A stretch of 64,000 bases of DNA, from assembly GCF_016909075.1 (NCBI RefSeq), contig NZ_JAFBFC010000005.1, positions 62,001-126,000 on the forward strand, read 5' to 3'. Origin of the DNA: Priestia iocasae (lineage in GTDB: Bacteria > Bacillota > Bacilli > Bacillales > Bacillaceae_H). Shown here in pieces: positions 51,479 to 61,700 of this stretch. Position 1 is the stretch's first letter. Every line of letters starts with the position of its first letter. The notes beneath the pieces are model-generated. The model was given only the letters and a program-made list of their open reading frames with translations, was not told the origin of the DNA and searched no databases. A program made the position numbers and the translations under genes.

Positions 51479-51754
51479 TTATATCTCTCCTTTTAAGTAA
51501 AGTGAAGCTTCCATCAGTAAGATTTTCATCTTAGAGGATCTTTCGTTAGCAAGCTATCATTGCTTCATTAACGATGTTATTTGTAAATAAGACTTTTGCA
51601 CATGGAAGTGGCTGACTCGTGAAAACCTGAATCATGTACAGTACATAGTCTCTACTTTTATCAAGAGATTAACTACTCTACAGAATCATGTTCTTTCTTT
51701 TTGTCAGCCACTACTATACAGACTTATGAAAAGAATTCTTTACACATTGCGTCT
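51479..51754 (-). ncRNA. Structured 5-prime leader of upp, candidate cis-regulatory RNA
   Basis: From the promoter at 51783-51755 the leader would be about 270 bases. A 10-bp closing stem, AGTGGCTGAC with GTCAGCCACT (51712-51703 and 51616-51607), encloses 86 bases with internal hairpins (TCTCT/AGAGA; palindrome ATGTAC-A-GTACAT at 51634-51646). Downstream are TCGTTA/TAACGA and TAAGAT-GAAA-ATCTTA hairpins. I see no U-tract terminator and no PyrR-loop consensus; not a family I recognise. No coding sequence is seen here. Confidence 0.45.
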
Positions 51755-51783
51755 ATTTTACAGAAAAAGAAAATTGAGTTCAA
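51755..51783 (-). promoter_or_regulatory. Sigma-A promoter of upp
   Basis: Minus strand TTGAAC (51783-51778), 17-base spacer, TAAAAT (51760-51755). Confidence 0.55.
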
Positions 51784-51875
51784 GCGTTATCAGCAAAATG
51801 ACAGGGATTGTTAGAAATTTGTCATCTCCGCAAGAAAGCTACGATAGAAAACATAAAATATCGTACGTTATGCAT

Positions 51876-51908
51876 AAAAAAGACCACCTTTTTAGTAGAT
51901 GGTCTTTT
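51876..51908 (-). terminator. Terminator of glyA
   Basis: Stem AAAAGACCA / TGGTCTTTT on the minus strand, 13-base loop, tail TTATGC after a T-run; 17 bases after the glyA stop. Confidence 0.85.
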
Positions 51909-51924
51909 CAAACACAAAGCAACA

Positions 51925-53169
51925 TTAGCGAGTTGAATATAACTCAAACTTAGCTGTTAACTCTTCAACACGTTTTTTCGCTTCTTCTAATTTCTCTTCA
52001 TTCTCAACATTTTTAAGTGTAAGCGCCATAATAGATGCGATTTCATCCATATCTTCTAAACCAAAGCCTCGGCTTGTCACCGCTGCTGTACCGATACGGA
52101 TACCACTTGTTACAAACGGACTTTCAGGGTCAAATGGAATCGTATTTTTATTTACTGTAATTCCCACGTCATCAAGTGCTTTTTCAGCAACTTTACCTGT
52201 TAAATTCATAGAACGAACATCAATTAACACAAGATGATTATCTGTTCCATCTGAAACAAGAGAGAAGCCTTCTTTTTTCAATGACTCCGCTAGACGATTT
52301 GCATTGTCCACAATATTCTGAGCATATACTTTGAAGTCATCTTGTAATGCTTCTCCAAATGCTACTGCTTTTGCAGCAATTACATGCATAAGTGGTCCAC
52401 CTTGGATACCAGGGAAGATGGATTTATCAATCTTCTTCGCAAATTCTTCACGACAAAGAATCATTCCACCACGAGGTCCACGTAACGTTTTATGTGTTGT
52501 CGTTGTCACAAAGTCTGCGTAAGGAACAGGGTTTGGATGAATACCCGCTGCTACTAATCCAGCAATATGAGCCATATCAACCATTAAATAAGCGCCCACT
52601 TCGTCTGCAATTTCACGGAAACGTTTAAAATCAATGACGCGAGGATATGCGCTTGCACCTGCTACAATAAGCTTTGGTTTATGTAGACGCGCTTTTTCTA
52701 ATACATCTTCATAATTAATACGATGAGACTCTTCATCTACACCATACTCGACAAAGTTGTATTGAACACCACTAAAGTTTACAGGGCTACCATGTGTTAA
52801 ATGACCACCATGTGATAAGTTCATACCTAAAACTGTATCACCTGGATTTAGCACCGTGAAGTAAACGGCCATATTAGCTTGTGCACCAGAGTGAGGCTGT
52901 ACGTTCGCGTGTTCAGCACCGAACAATTGCTTTGCACGATCACGAGCAAAGTCTTCTGCTACGTCTACATGCTCACAACCGCCATAATAGCGCTTGCCAG
53001 GATATCCTTCTGCATATTTGTTCGTAAGTACAGAACCTTGCGCTTCCATAACAGCTTCACTTACAAAGTTCTCTGAAGCAATTAGTTCAATCTTTGTACG
53101 CTGTCTTCCTAATTCTTCTTGTATTGCTTTATAAATTTCTGGATCTTGCTGCAATAATCGGTTTTCCAT
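51925..53169 (-). CDS. glyA: Serine hydroxymethyltransferase
   Basis: 414 residues from ATG 53169 (AGGAGG upstream). PLP enzyme converting serine and THF to glycine and 5,10-methylene-THF. PLP Lys in [18 protein letters not shown], substrate motif [10 protein letters not shown] near the start. Located between ywlG and upp as in B. subtilis. Confidence 0.98.
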   Translation of the reverse strand: MENRLLQQDPEIYKAIQEELGRQRTKIELIASENFVSEAVMEAQGSVLTNKYAEGYPGKRYYGGCEHVDVAEDFARDRAKQLFGAEHANVQPHSGAQANMAVYFTVLNPGDTVLGMNLSHGGHLTHGSPVNFSGVQYNFVEYGVDEESHRINYEDVLEKARLHKPKLIVAGASAYPRVIDFKRFREIADEVGAYLMVDMAHIAGLVAAGIHPNPVPYADFVTTTTHKTLRGPRGGMILCREEFAKKIDKSIFPGIQGGPLMHVIAAKAVAFGEALQDDFKVYAQNIVDNANRLAESLKKEGFSLVSDGTDNHLVLIDVRSMNLTGKVAEKALDDVGITVNKNTIPFDPESPFVTSGIRIGTAAVTSRGFGLEDMDEIASIMALTLKNVENEEKLEEAKKRVEELTAKFELYSTR

Positions 53170-53190
53170 CAAAATCCTCCTCACGTTGAT

Positions 53191-53203
53191 AACGTTCGTA
53201 TTT
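53191..53203 (-). promoter_or_regulatory. Possible PurR box before glyA
   Basis: Minus-strand AAATACGAACGTT matches the PurBox pattern AWWWCCGAACWWT at 11 of 13 positions, 22 bases before the glyA ATG and beside a TATAAA/TAAAAT -10 candidate. B. subtilis glyA is PurR-regulated. Only one box is seen. Confidence 0.35.
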
Positions 53204-53261
53204 TATAAAATTCAGTTACATTGTAACACGTTTTTATTATTATTAAAATCTAAAATGTGAA

Positions 53262-53837
53262 TTAACAACTCATATTTTCTTCAGATTGTTCGTAAACAGC
53301 TCGGGAACCACCAATTAACTTAGGACGAGTTGTCGCAATCGTCACATGTGCACTGCCTACTTGCTTGATTGAGCAACGAACCGGGACTGCTACGTGCTTT
53401 ATATGCATACCAATAAATGTATCACCAATATCTATTCCAGCATCTGCTTTTATAAATTCTACTACTACAGGATTTTGAAGGTGCTGATATGCATATGTAG
53501 CCATTGCGCCTCCTGCCCGACGGACTGGAATAACAGATACCACTTCAAGTCGATGCTGATTTGCTACTTCTTTTTCAACAACAAGCGCTCGATTTAAATG
53601 TTCACAACATTGAAACGCAAAAGACACGCCTGTTTCTTCTTTAAAATCAGCCAATGTACGGAAAATCATCTCAGCGACTTCCGTTGTGCCTGATGTTCCA
53701 ATACGCTCTCCTATCACTTCACTGGTGCTACAGCCAATAACCATGAGTTGGCCACTCTCTATCTTTACTTGCTTATGTAAATCACGAAGAATGGTTTGAA
53801 GCTCTTTTTGCCAATGCAAAATGTGATGATTCAACAT
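53262..53837 (-). CDS. ywlG: TIGR01440/UPF0340 family protein YwlG
   Basis: 191 residues from ATG 53837 (AGAGG upstream; a GTG two codons earlier is possible). Conserved uncharacterised family with [20 protein letters not shown] near the N-terminus and [20 protein letters not shown] later. Fits the ywlF-ywlG-glyA order. Function unknown. Confidence 0.88.
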   Translation of the reverse strand: MLNHHILHWQKELQTILRDLHKQVKIESGQLMVIGCSTSEVIGERIGTSGTTEVAEMIFRTLADFKEETGVSFAFQCCEHLNRALVVEKEVANQHRLEVVSVIPVRRAGGAMATYAYQHLQNPVVVEFIKADAGIDIGDTFIGMHIKHVAVPVRCSIKQVGSAHVTIATTRPKLIGGSRAVYEQSEENMSC

Positions 53838-53867
53838 TGCCACCCTCTTTTCGTTTTAAACACACAT

Positions 53868-54305
53868 TTAATCTTCGTACTGTTTAATTTTATTCACACG
53901 ATTTTCATGTCTTCCACCTTCAAAATCAGTGGTTAACCAAATTTTCGCAATGTCTCGAGCAAGACCTGGACCGATGACACGCTCTCCCATTGCAAGGATG
54001 TTACTATCATTATGCTCTCGCGTTGCTTTTGCACTGAATGTGTCATGAACAAGTGCACAACGTACGCCCTTTACTTTATTAGCTGCAATGCTCATACCAA
54101 TTCCTGTGCCACAAATTAAGATCCCTTTATCTACTTCACCACTTGCTACCTTTTCAGCAACAGGAATTGCATAGTCAGGGTAATCAACAGAAGTACCACA
54201 TTCACAACCTAAGTCTTCAAATTCAATATTTAACTCTTTCATTAATTCCATAATTTCTTGGCGAATATTGACGCCACCATGATCAGATGCAATTGCTACT
54301 TTCAT
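53868..54305 (-). CDS. rpiB: Ribose-5-phosphate isomerase B
   Basis: 145 residues, RpiB/LacAB fold. ASDHGGV, DYPDYA, active Cys in GILICGTGIGMSIAANKVKG and EHNDSNIL are the conserved motifs. Interconverts ribulose-5-P and ribose-5-P (ywlF of B. subtilis). ATG with AGGAGG. 30 bases before ywlG. Confidence 0.95.
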   Translation of the reverse strand: MKVAIASDHGGVNIRQEIMELMKELNIEFEDLGCECGTSVDYPDYAIPVAEKVASGEVDKGILICGTGIGMSIAANKVKGVRCALVHDTFSAKATREHNDSNILAMGERVIGPGLARDIAKIWLTTDFEGGRHENRVNKIKQYED

Positions 54306-54679
54306 TTCTTATAACCTCCTGATGTGATGCTTATTGTCACTTAGTTCGTCACTAAGGATTGATATCGACTATTCATAATGTTACATGATTTCTACATAAA
54401 AATATATAATTCAACATTGCAAATATTTCACCTTTGAATTTGCGCTAAAAATTATACATGTTTATCATACCCGTCACCTTTGTTTCTAAAAGAACAAGAC
54501 CATTCTATATAGAAAAAACCCTCTCACACTTGTCCACTTATAAATGAACAAGTGCGAGAGGGCCCCTTATCTATATAAGGCCATCTCAACCATTTATCAC
54601 TACTCTTTAAACAAGTAACTCATCCTTGGCTCGAGATGTTGACATAACTATCCGTCCACTTCTAGACGAGCTCTCCTAT
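54306..54679. promoter_or_regulatory. Region between chemoreceptor and rpiB
   Basis: 374 bases without a gene. It contains the chemoreceptor terminator (54521-54564) and must hold the rpiB promoter, for which I saw no strong match. Confidence 0.35.
54521..54564 (-). terminator. Terminator of the chemoreceptor gene
   Basis: CCCTCTC-x-CACTTGT pairs with ACAAGTG-x-GAGAGGG (one mismatch) over a 14-base loop, with TTTTTT after it on the minus strand. Confidence 0.85.
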
Positions 54680-55969
54680 TTATATAGTGAACTGCTGAAT
54701 GGTTTCTTTTAACTCTTTAGCTTGCATAGAAAGTTGTTTTGACGTTTCGTCGATTTGATCAATTAAAGCGCTTTGTTGTTGAGTCGCTGCATTGACTTCT
54801 TGTGCTCCTGCTGACGTCTCCTCAGCAATCGCTGCCACTTCTTGTGACTGCTGTGCAGTGTAACGAATGCTTTCCATTTGCTGTTCCACAAGACCGGTAA
54901 TATCTTTAACCGCTTCGACTACTTGATGAACAGATTGCGTCATGATGGTAATTTCTTTTGTTGTTTCATTTCCTTTAGTCGCTTCTTGCCTTGCAGTTGC
55001 TACTTGCTTTTGAATATGTACGACTACGTTCTTCACTTCATCTTGGATATTATGGATAAGACTCGTAATACCTTGCACCGCTTTTGCACTTTCATCAGCT
55101 AGCTTTCTTACCTCTTCAGCAACAACCGCAAAACCTTTCCCCTGTTCACCTGCTCTTGCAGCCTCAATTGAAGCATTTAATGCTAACAAATTGGTTTGTC
55201 CTGCAATATCTCCTACAAGTGAAATGATATGTTCAACTTGTTTGGCATGCTGCTCTAATCGTTGAACAGCATCTAATGATTGTTCATTATTCGTAGCCAA
55301 AATGTGAATTCCTTGAATTAATGAATCCGTTGCCTCTTTACTAGCTTGCAATGTTCCTACCATTTCAGCAGAAAGTTGCATGGATGTATGTGCTTTTTGC
55401 TGAACCTTTTCAGCAATCACAATTACCTCATCAACAGATTCTGATGTTTCTTGAATGGAAACAGCAGCTCCTTCTGCTCCTTTTGAAATTTCATCAATTG
55501 TCCGAGCAATGTTTTCTGCTTGGATAGCAGCTTCACTAGAAGAAGCAGAGATGGAAATAACACCTTCATTTGTGTGATCAAAGTTTTGGTTGATATTACG
55601 AATAATTCCTTTTACATTTCCTAGCATCTTATTAAAAGCGAGTCCCAACGCGCGAATCTCATCATCAGATGTTGAAACCTTGACTTCTTCCGTCATGATT
55701 CCTTCAGCTGCTTTCTTTGCTACTCGCTCTAATTCTTGAAGCGGCCTAATAATAAAGCCTGCTGCTAGATAAGCTAACAACCCCGACCAAAAAATACCTA
55801 ACACAAGCGTACTCACTGTAAAAATATGCTCATTGATATACGATTGTACAAAAGGATAAACAAAATAAATAAAAAATGCACTTGTTGAATAAGTAATAAT
55901 TGCCAAAACAGAGATAAATATAACAAGCTTTACTCTTAAACCAAATCGATAATGCGACTTCTCTCCCAT
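54680..55969 (-). CDS. Methyl-accepting chemotaxis protein without sensor domain
   Basis: 429 residues. Two membrane helices (about 13-38 and 47-71) are separated by only ~10 residues, followed by HAMP (about 72-125) and the signalling domain with hairpin tip [20 protein letters not shown]-type sequence ([20 protein letters not shown]). There is no periplasmic ligand-binding domain, so it senses through the membrane or a partner. ATG with AGGGGG. It lies between ywlE and rpiB, an insertion relative to B. subtilis order. Confidence 0.93.
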   Translation of the reverse strand: MGEKSHYRFGLRVKLVIFISVLAIITYSTSAFFIYFVYPFVQSYINEHIFTVSTLVLGIFWSGLLAYLAAGFIIRPLQELERVAKKAAEGIMTEEVKVSTSDDEIRALGLAFNKMLGNVKGIIRNINQNFDHTNEGVISISASSSEAAIQAENIARTIDEISKGAEGAAVSIQETSESVDEVIVIAEKVQQKAHTSMQLSAEMVGTLQASKEATDSLIQGIHILATNNEQSLDAVQRLEQHAKQVEHIISLVGDIAGQTNLLALNASIEAARAGEQGKGFAVVAEEVRKLADESAKAVQGITSLIHNIQDEVKNVVVHIQKQVATARQEATKGNETTKEITIMTQSVHQVVEAVKDITGLVEQQMESIRYTAQQSQEVAAIAEETSAGAQEVNAATQQQSALIDQIDETSKQLSMQAKELKETIQQFTI

Positions 55970-55982
55970 ACTTGCCCCCTGG

Positions 55983-56414
55983 TTATTTTAATTTATTAAC
56001 AAGCTTGTCCACAAATGAATCAATTTCCTGCAATGTTTGTCGATAGATAGATAACGAGCCACCAAACGGATCTGATATATCTCCACTATGTCCAACAAAT
56101 TCTGCTAAAGTGAACGTTTTCCCCGCAGCTTCTGGTACACGCTCTAAAACAAAGTGTTTATGAGACATCGTCATTGTCAAAATGTGAGTTGCCCAGTTGA
56201 TTAGCTCTTCATCTACTACATTAGATAGGTGTTGATGATTAATGCCCTTTTCCTCTAAAGCCTTCTTCGCATGAGCAGAAGCATCACTACCAGGAGAAGC
56301 AAAAATACCAGCCGATTTCACCTCTACCCCTTTTACATCTCTTGCTTTTAATAAGGCTTCAGCAATAGGGCTGCGGCATGTGTTTCCTGTACAAACAAAT
56401 AAAACACGGTTCAC
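55983..56414 (-). CDS. ywlE: Protein arginine phosphatase YwlE
   Basis: 143 residues, low-molecular-weight phosphatase fold. P-loop Cys8-T-G-N-T12-C-R-S; the Thr at position 12 (T11 in B. subtilis) is the feature selecting phosphoarginine over phosphotyrosine. DPFGGS carries the general acid Asp. Opposes the McsB arginine kinase. Start GTG with AAAGGAGG. Confidence 0.92.
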   Translation of the reverse strand: MNRVLFVCTGNTCRSPIAEALLKARDVKGVEVKSAGIFASPGSDASAHAKKALEEKGINHQHLSNVVDEELINWATHILTMTMSHKHFVLERVPEAAGKTFTLAEFVGHSGDISDPFGGSLSIYRQTLQEIDSFVDKLVNKLK

Positions 56415-56586
56415 AAAAAGACCTCCTTTTTACCTATTATAAGTGATAATATCTAACCATATAATCCTTTTCACAAGATTTTCATAATCTTTCAATAAAA
56501 AAGAATAACTCGTCTCTTATACACCTTATCAAATGGCATAAGAAAACGCGTCATTCTAATGAACTCACTTCATTAAACTACGTAAA

Positions 56587-57147
56587 TCATAACGGAAATA
56601 AAAGCTTGATACCAAAAGCGAGTAGAATGCTACCTCCTAGCACCTCACTGTAAGATCCAAGCCATCCCTGCACTCTTTTACCTAATAAAAGTCCAAGCCA
56701 CGTTAACCCCATACTCACCACACCGAACACAGCAATTGTTAAGAGTGTACGCGCACCAAAAATACCTAGACTTAGACCAACTGAAAAGCTATCTAAGCTA
56801 ACGCTAAGCGCAAATACAAGTAAGCCAAAACCGACTGGTTTGATGAATCCCGCTTCTTCTTTCTTAAAAGATGAATAGATCATCTGAACTCCGAGAGCGA
56901 GCAATAAAATACCACCTGCATAGGAAGCGATATGACCTAATTTATCAGATAACAATTTACCAATTGACATCCCTAATAAAGGCATCCACACATGAAAGAA
57001 ACCAATTGTTACGCCAATATAAAAGATTTGTTTTAAGCGTAAGCGAATGAGGCCCATCCCTAACCCTACCGAAAAGGCGTCTAGTCCTAATGCAAATGCC
57101 ATAATGACTAATGTAATCATTTCACCAACAATTTCTGAAAAGTTCAT
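56587..57147 (-). CDS. mntP: Manganese efflux pump MntP
   Basis: 186 residues, six helices, with paired acidic motifs [15 protein letters not shown] and [16 protein letters not shown] forming the metal site. Same position as B. subtilis ywlD. ATG with GGGGGAGAGGG. No Mn riboswitch is seen in the 82-base gap. Confidence 0.9.
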   Translation of the reverse strand: MNFSEIVGEMITLVIMAFALGLDAFSVGLGMGLIRLRLKQIFYIGVTIGFFHVWMPLLGMSIGKLLSDKLGHIASYAGGILLLALGVQMIYSSFKKEEAGFIKPVGFGLLVFALSVSLDSFSVGLSLGIFGARTLLTIAVFGVVSMGLTWLGLLLGKRVQGWLGSYSEVLGGSILLAFGIKLLFPL

Positions 57148-57229
57148 CCCTCTCCCCCTCGGACTTGCCTATTTCACCATATGCATGTACAAGGGTATTT
57201 AGAATGACTTTTCCATACACTTCTGCGGT

Positions 57230-58270
57230 TTATTCCGAGATAATCTTATGCCCAGCAGCCTTTGTTAAGCGATTCATAATAGCCTGTCCAACTCCATCAT
57301 AAGGAAAGCTTTCACTCAAAATAACATCTAACTCACACTCGTTAAACGATCGCAATGTATCATAGAGCTGACTAGCAACCGTTACTAAGTTTGCTCTTGT
57401 TCCGCAAGTCTTTATTACATCCGCTTGGTAGAACGTTTGATTTTCCATTGTCGTAAGAACTCCTACCCTTTTTCCTTCCTTTTGATACTCTTCAATCTTT
57501 GCTTGTAAAAACGATTTGGAGCCTTCCACAATCATCAATAGAGCATCAGGAGCATAATGAGTGTATTTCATACCAGGAGATTTTGGCGCTTCCTTTTCAT
57601 CTACTAACGCTTGATCTACTTCTACTGCACCGACTACCTCTTCTATCTGTTCTTTTGTTACACCACCAGGTCTTAGGATAACAGGGACTTCTCCTGTACA
57701 ATCAAGTACGGTTGACTCTAATCCAACACCTGTTGGTCCACCATCAACAACCCCACTAATTCGACCCTCTAAATCATTTATGACATGCTTTGCTAATGTA
57801 GGGCTAGGCTTACCCGACAAATTCGCACTTGGAGCAGCAATAGGTAGATTCACTTCCTTCAAAAGAGCAAGTGCTACTGGATGCGCTGGCATTCGAACAG
57901 CAACCGTTGATAAACCAGCTGTTACCTTCTCTGATAATCCAGCTTTTTTAGGTAAAATAATAGTGAGCGGACCAGGCCAAAATTGTTCAATTAGCTTTTC
58001 AGCTTTCATTGGAACGTGTGTCACAATACTAGATAGTTGTTCTTTATACCCAATGTGGACAATAAGTGGATTATCACTTGGTCGTCCTTTCGCTAAAAAA
58101 ATCTTATCAACAGCTTGATCTGATGTCGCATCTCCACCTAACCCATAAACTGTTTCTGTAGGAAACGCCACCACTTCACCTTTTTTCAATAATTTAGCAG
58201 CTTCTTTTATCTGTGGATAACTTTCATTTTCATCAACATCATTATCCACAATCCACTTGTTCGTATCCAA
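57230..58270 (-). CDS. ywlC: Threonylcarbamoyl-AMP synthase (Sua5/YwlC)
   Basis: 346 residues from TTG 58270 (AAGGAAG upstream), the length of B. subtilis YwlC. Makes L-threonylcarbamoyl-AMP for t6A37 of tRNAs. N-terminal YrdC domain (EVVAFPTETVYGLGGDA, KGRPSDNPLIVH) and C-terminal Sua5 domain. Its first 20 codons contain two DnaA boxes. The open frame extends 63 codons upstream but has no ribosome binding site. Confidence 0.93.
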   Translation of the reverse strand: MDTNKWIVDNDVDENESYPQIKEAAKLLKKGEVVAFPTETVYGLGGDATSDQAVDKIFLAKGRPSDNPLIVHIGYKEQLSSIVTHVPMKAEKLIEQFWPGPLTIILPKKAGLSEKVTAGLSTVAVRMPAHPVALALLKEVNLPIAAPSANLSGKPSPTLAKHVINDLEGRISGVVDGGPTGVGLESTVLDCTGEVPVILRPGGVTKEQIEEVVGAVEVDQALVDEKEAPKSPGMKYTHYAPDALLMIVEGSKSFLQAKIEEYQKEGKRVGVLTTMENQTFYQADVIKTCGTRANLVTVASQLYDTLRSFNECELDVILSESFPYDGVGQAIMNRLTKAAGHKIISE

Positions 58271-58480
58271 CTTATTCCACTTCCTTTTTTCCCTTTGTCT
58301 ATTTATTAAAATCGTTGTTATATCAAGGTTTATTTTCTTTTTAGTATGATGATTGTTCTTGCATTTTATCAACAAACAAGCTTTATCCACAAAATGTGGA
58401 TAAAGCTTGTTTGTTCGTGGATAAGTTTGTGGATATACACTTATCATTCTTGATAACACATCACGTATAACTTATCCACA
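58212..58480. other. Cluster of DnaA boxes at ywlC-ywlB
   Basis: Perfect TTATCCACA in either orientation at 58212-58220, 58242-58250, 58383-58391, 58395-58403 and 58472-58480; one-mismatch copies CGTGGATAA at 58416-58424 and TGTGGATAT at 58428-58436. Boxes run from codons 8-18 of ywlC through the intergenic region into the last codons of ywlB. Matches the idea of a DnaA-titration or DnaA-regulated site; B. subtilis is recalled to have such a cluster at this locus. Confidence 0.85.
58371..58415. repeat. 21-bp perfect inverted repeat containing two DnaA boxes
   Basis: Arms 58371-58391 and 58395-58415 with a three-base AAA loop; the inner 9 bp of each arm is a TTATCCACA box. No U-tract, so not a normal terminator. 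Confidence 0.95.
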
Positions 58481-58887
58481 TTGTGGGTGTTTAAAAGATT
58501 TGATTGTTCTTGTAAACCAATAGGGATTGACTCTTTAGAAACGATTTGAAAGTGCAGTAGTTCAAAGAAAGAAAGTGATGCTTCTTTATTCGTCACAAGA
58601 AATAATTGATCAATGCCATTTTCTTTCGCTAAGCTAACAACGCTTTTGAATAACATGAGAATTTTTTCTTGCGTTAAAGATGGCACAATAACTAGGGACC
58701 TTAATAACCCAGAAGCACCTTCTTTTTGAAAACCAACTGTTGCTAGTAATTCTTTCTTGTCATTCTCCATTATAACAAAGTGTTCAATGTGACATTCTAG
58801 ATCTTCCACACTAACATCCGCTTTTTGCAAAAAGTGGTTTACTCTCGATACATCGTTCATCGTAGCTAATTGAATTCGTTCATTCAT
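58444..58887 (-). CDS. ywlB: GNAT-family acetyltransferase (YwlB-like)
   Basis: 147 residues. GNAT pattern: central strand ELLATVGFQ, then LLRSLVIVPSLTQEKILMLF (motif A like, but without the usual R/Q-x-x-G-x-G/A loop) and FFELLHF. CoA binding may be altered. ATG with AGGAGA. It precedes ywlC as in B. subtilis and its 3-prime end is part of the DnaA-box cluster. Confidence 0.75.
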   Translation of the reverse strand: MNERIQLATMNDVSRVNHFLQKADVSVEDLECHIEHFVIMENDKKELLATVGFQKEGASGLLRSLVIVPSLTQEKILMLFKSVVSLAKENGIDQLFLVTNKEASLSFFELLHFQIVSKESIPIGLQEQSNLLNTHNVDKLYVMCYQE

Positions 58888-58967
58888 TCTCCTATCACCT
58901 CGACTAGTTTTCTAGTAACTAATCTATGAGCCGTTAAGAGAAATAGAACTGGTTTCTATTATTTTCT

Positions 58968-59582
58968 CTACGAAAATAATTTCGAGAACCATTCTACCAG
59001 AAAAAATTTCACTTCCACTTCTTGTTGCTGTAACTCTTCTGACTTTTCTTCTTTTTCTTCATCAATCGGCATTGGTTCTTGAACTGCTTCACCATTTGAA
59101 AAATCTAAGAAACAAAGTGGAGGAAATAACACGCACCACCAATTGGCTCCTTTTGCTTCTCCTAATGAAATTAAAATGGCTTCGTACTCACCAGCTGGAT
59201 ATAAAAATTGACCGTATAACTTTGTCGGAAAGCTCACTTTACCAAAATCAACTGTAACGGATTGATTCACTTGTTCTTCATCTAGCACTTGTTGAGCAAT
59301 CATTTCAATGTTGTCTAAGTTTCCACGAATAACATTGCGTGCTTCTTCTACAGATGTTAACTCCTGTACCCACTTTGTAATTTCCGCATTTACACGATCA
59401 CGAATTAATCGTTTGACATGTTGATCTTCGTCGTCATCACTATTAGCTAGAATACGTAAGCGAATTGCCTCGTCTGGAATAACCATCGGCTCGTTTGCCT
59501 GTACTTCCTCATTGGTATATAAAAGGTGCGTATTAGCTCCTATTAATAATAAGATAAAATAAATAATGACTTGTTTTTTCAT
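58968..59582 (-). CDS. spoIIR: Stage II sporulation protein R
   Basis: 204 residues from ATG 59582 (GGTGGAG upstream). Secreted forespore signal that triggers SpoIIGA to process pro-sigma-E. Signal peptide (IIYFILLLIGANTHLL), then AIRLRILANSDDDEDQHVKR and WWCVLFPPLCF, both SpoIIR signatures. A Glu-rich tail (EEKEEKSEE) is unusual. I could not identify a convincing sigma-F promoter. Confidence 0.95.
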   Translation of the reverse strand: MKKQVIIYFILLLIGANTHLLYTNEEVQANEPMVIPDEAIRLRILANSDDDEDQHVKRLIRDRVNAEITKWVQELTSVEEARNVIRGNLDNIEMIAQQVLDEEQVNQSVTVDFGKVSFPTKLYGQFLYPAGEYEAILISLGEAKGANWWCVLFPPLCFLDFSNGEAVQEPMPIDEEKEEKSEELQQQEVEVKFFLVEWFSKLFS

Positions 59583-59661
59583 GTTCTCCACCATCCCCTC
59601 ATCACACAGTATGGACAGTGGATTCTCATATTAAACTACCAATCTTAAAAAAATTGATAGT

Positions 59662-59703
59662 AAACAACAAAGGGGAATGAACGAACATCCACCTCTGTTG
59701 TTT
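59662..59703 (-). terminator. Hairpin downstream of prmC
   Basis: AAACAACA plus AGG pair with CCT plus TGTTGTTT (two internal mismatches); a T7 run follows 10 bases later on the minus strand. A second hairpin AACGGAAT/ATTCCGTT lies just before it (59709-59736). Confidence 0.5.
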
Positions 59704-59775
59704 AACCTTAACGGAATAACTGCCTAAGCATTCCGTTAGGTAGATTTTTGAAAGTCTATTCTAGTAGCAACAGTC

Positions 59776-60633
59776 TTAATTTAGTTCAACGAATACCATA
59801 CGGTCTTTGCCGTTGATGTCGTAAACGACTTCTACTTTCGCCGTTGGAAAGGTTTCGTTTAACATGTTTGCAACTGTTTGTGCCTGCCCTACTCCCACTT
59901 CAAAGCCGATTATGCCTTTTTTATTCATCACGAGTGGCAGCTCTTCCATGAAACGTCTGTAAAAGTCTAATCCATCTTGTCCGCCAAATAAAGCACGGCT
60001 TGGTTCATGATCTTTCACGACGTTTGAGAGAGTTGTCGCATCTTCATCTGGAATATAAGGTGGATTTGAAACAAGCACATCTATTTTTTTGTTCTGCTGT
60101 ATAAGTGGCTGTAGTAAATCTCCACATAGAAAATCAACAGGCGCACCTAGCGTCTTAGCATTATGGTTTGCTACATCTAAAGATGCTTGAGCGATATCAG
60201 TTGCAGTGACAGCTGCTGTTGATAACTCTAATGCTAATGTAATAGCAATTGCTCCACTACCCGTACCTACATCCACAACCTCAACAGGCTGAGTTGAAAA
60301 GATACGTTGTACACGCTCTACAATTCCTTCAACTAACTCCTCGGTTTCAGGTCGAGGAATCAGCACTTCTTTATTTACCTTAAAACGTCGACCATAAAAT
60401 TCTTCGTATCCAATGATGTGCTGAACAGGTACACCCTCTACGTGTTGTTTTACGTCTGCTTCAAACTGATCGTATACCTCTTCACTCAATTCGTCTCGAA
60501 GTGAACTGAGCAAGTGAGCTCGACTTACATTTAAACGATAACGCAGCAATAACTCGCCAGCATTCTCATCCCGCCCTGCCGACTTTAAAAAAGAAGAAGC
60601 CCATTTAAGGGCTTCAAATACTTTTTTTGACAT
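59776..60633 (-). CDS. prmC: Release factor glutamine methyltransferase
   Basis: 285 residues. Methylates the Gln of the GGQ motif in RF1/RF2. SAM motif [13 protein letters not shown] and catalytic NPPY ([11 protein letters not shown]) are present. Two bases after prfA, encoding its substrate, so co-expressed. Confidence 0.96.
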   Translation of the reverse strand: MSKKVFEALKWASSFLKSAGRDENAGELLLRYRLNVSRAHLLSSLRDELSEEVYDQFEADVKQHVEGVPVQHIIGYEEFYGRRFKVNKEVLIPRPETEELVEGIVERVQRIFSTQPVEVVDVGTGSGAIAITLALELSTAAVTATDIAQASLDVANHNAKTLGAPVDFLCGDLLQPLIQQNKKIDVLVSNPPYIPDEDATTLSNVVKDHEPSRALFGGQDGLDFYRRFMEELPLVMNKKGIIGFEVGVGQAQTVANMLNETFPTAKVEVVYDINGKDRMVFVELN

Positions 60634-60635
60634 TA

Positions 60636-61700
60636 TTACGCTTGCTCCATCTTCAGTGCTTGATCTTCCATGATCAGAGTTGTAATAACCTCATCAAGCT
60701 TACCTTCTAGAATTTGATCAAGCTTTTGAATCGTTAAGCCAATACGATGATCCGTTACACGGTTTTGCGGGAAGTTATATGTACGAATACGTTCTGAACG
60801 ATCACCTGAACCGACCGCTTGTTTACGAGTCGCATCGTACTCTGCTTGCGCTTCTTGTTGAAATTTATCATAAACACGAGCACGTAGAACTTTCATTGCT
60901 TTTTCTTTATTTTTAATCTGTGATTTCTCATCTTGACATGATACAACAATCCCTGTTGGCAAGTGAGTTAAACGAACAGCCGACATTGTTGTATTAACAC
61001 TTTGTCCACCAGGTCCGCTAGAAGCAAATGTATCTACACGAATATCTTTTTCATGCACATCCACTTCTACCTCTTCCGCTTCCGGTAAGCAAGCTACCGT
61101 TGCTGTTGATGTATGAATACGGCCTCCAGACTCTGTTTCCGGTACACGCTGTACACGGTGAGCTCCGTTTTCAAACTTCATTTTAGAATAAGCACCCTTA
61201 CCGTTAATCATAAAGATGATTTCCTTGTATCCACCTACACCGGTAGATGTCGCTTCCATTACTTCGGTTTTCCACCCTTGTGTCTCTGCATAACGAGAGT
61301 ACATACGGTATAAATCACCAGCAAATAGAGCTGCTTCATCGCCACCAGCTGCTCCACGAATTTCCATGATAACGTTTTTATCATCATTCGGGTCTTTTGG
61401 TAACAATAATACACGAAGAAGCTCAACCAACTCTTCTTCACGCTCTGCTAGTTCACTAATCTCTTCTTTCACCATCTCGCGCATATCGGCATCTAACTTA
61501 TCTTCTAGCATTGCTTTTGCTTCTTTTAACTGTTCACTTACTTCTTTATATTCTTGATAAGCTGTAACGGTTTCTTGGATATCTGATTGTTCTTTTGAAT
61601 ACTCTCTTAATTTAGAGGGATTATTGACAATCTCTGGATCACTAAGAAACTCATTTAGCTTCTCATAACGAGCCTCTACCGCTTCTAAACGATCAAACAC
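60636..61700 (-). CDS. prfA: Peptide chain release factor 1
   Basis: 354 residues from GTG 61700 (GAGGTG upstream). Recognises UAA/UAG stops: [14 protein letters not shown] contains the PxT tripeptide, and [19 protein letters not shown] the catalytic GGQ. Confidence 0.97.
   Translation of the reverse strand: MFDRLEAVEARYEKLNEFLSDPEIVNNPSKLREYSKEQSDIQETVTAYQEYKEVSEQLKEAKAMLEDKLDADMREMVKEEISELAEREEELVELLRVLLLPKDPNDDKNVIMEIRGAAGGDEAALFAGDLYRMYSRYAETQGWKTEVMEATSTGVGGYKEIIFMINGKGAYSKMKFENGAHRVQRVPETESGGRIHTSTATVACLPEAEEVEVDVHEKDIRVDTFASSGPGGQSVNTTMSAVRLTHLPTGIVVSCQDEKSQIKNKEKAMKVLRARVYDKFQQEAQAEYDATRKQAVGSGDRSERIRTYNFPQNRVTDHRIGLTIQKLDQILEGKLDEVITTLIMEDQALKMEQA

Noticed and set aside
58271-58459. 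63-codon N-terminal extension of YwlC
   Set aside because: It runs through the DnaA-box palindrome, lacks an RBS and makes the protein longer than its family.
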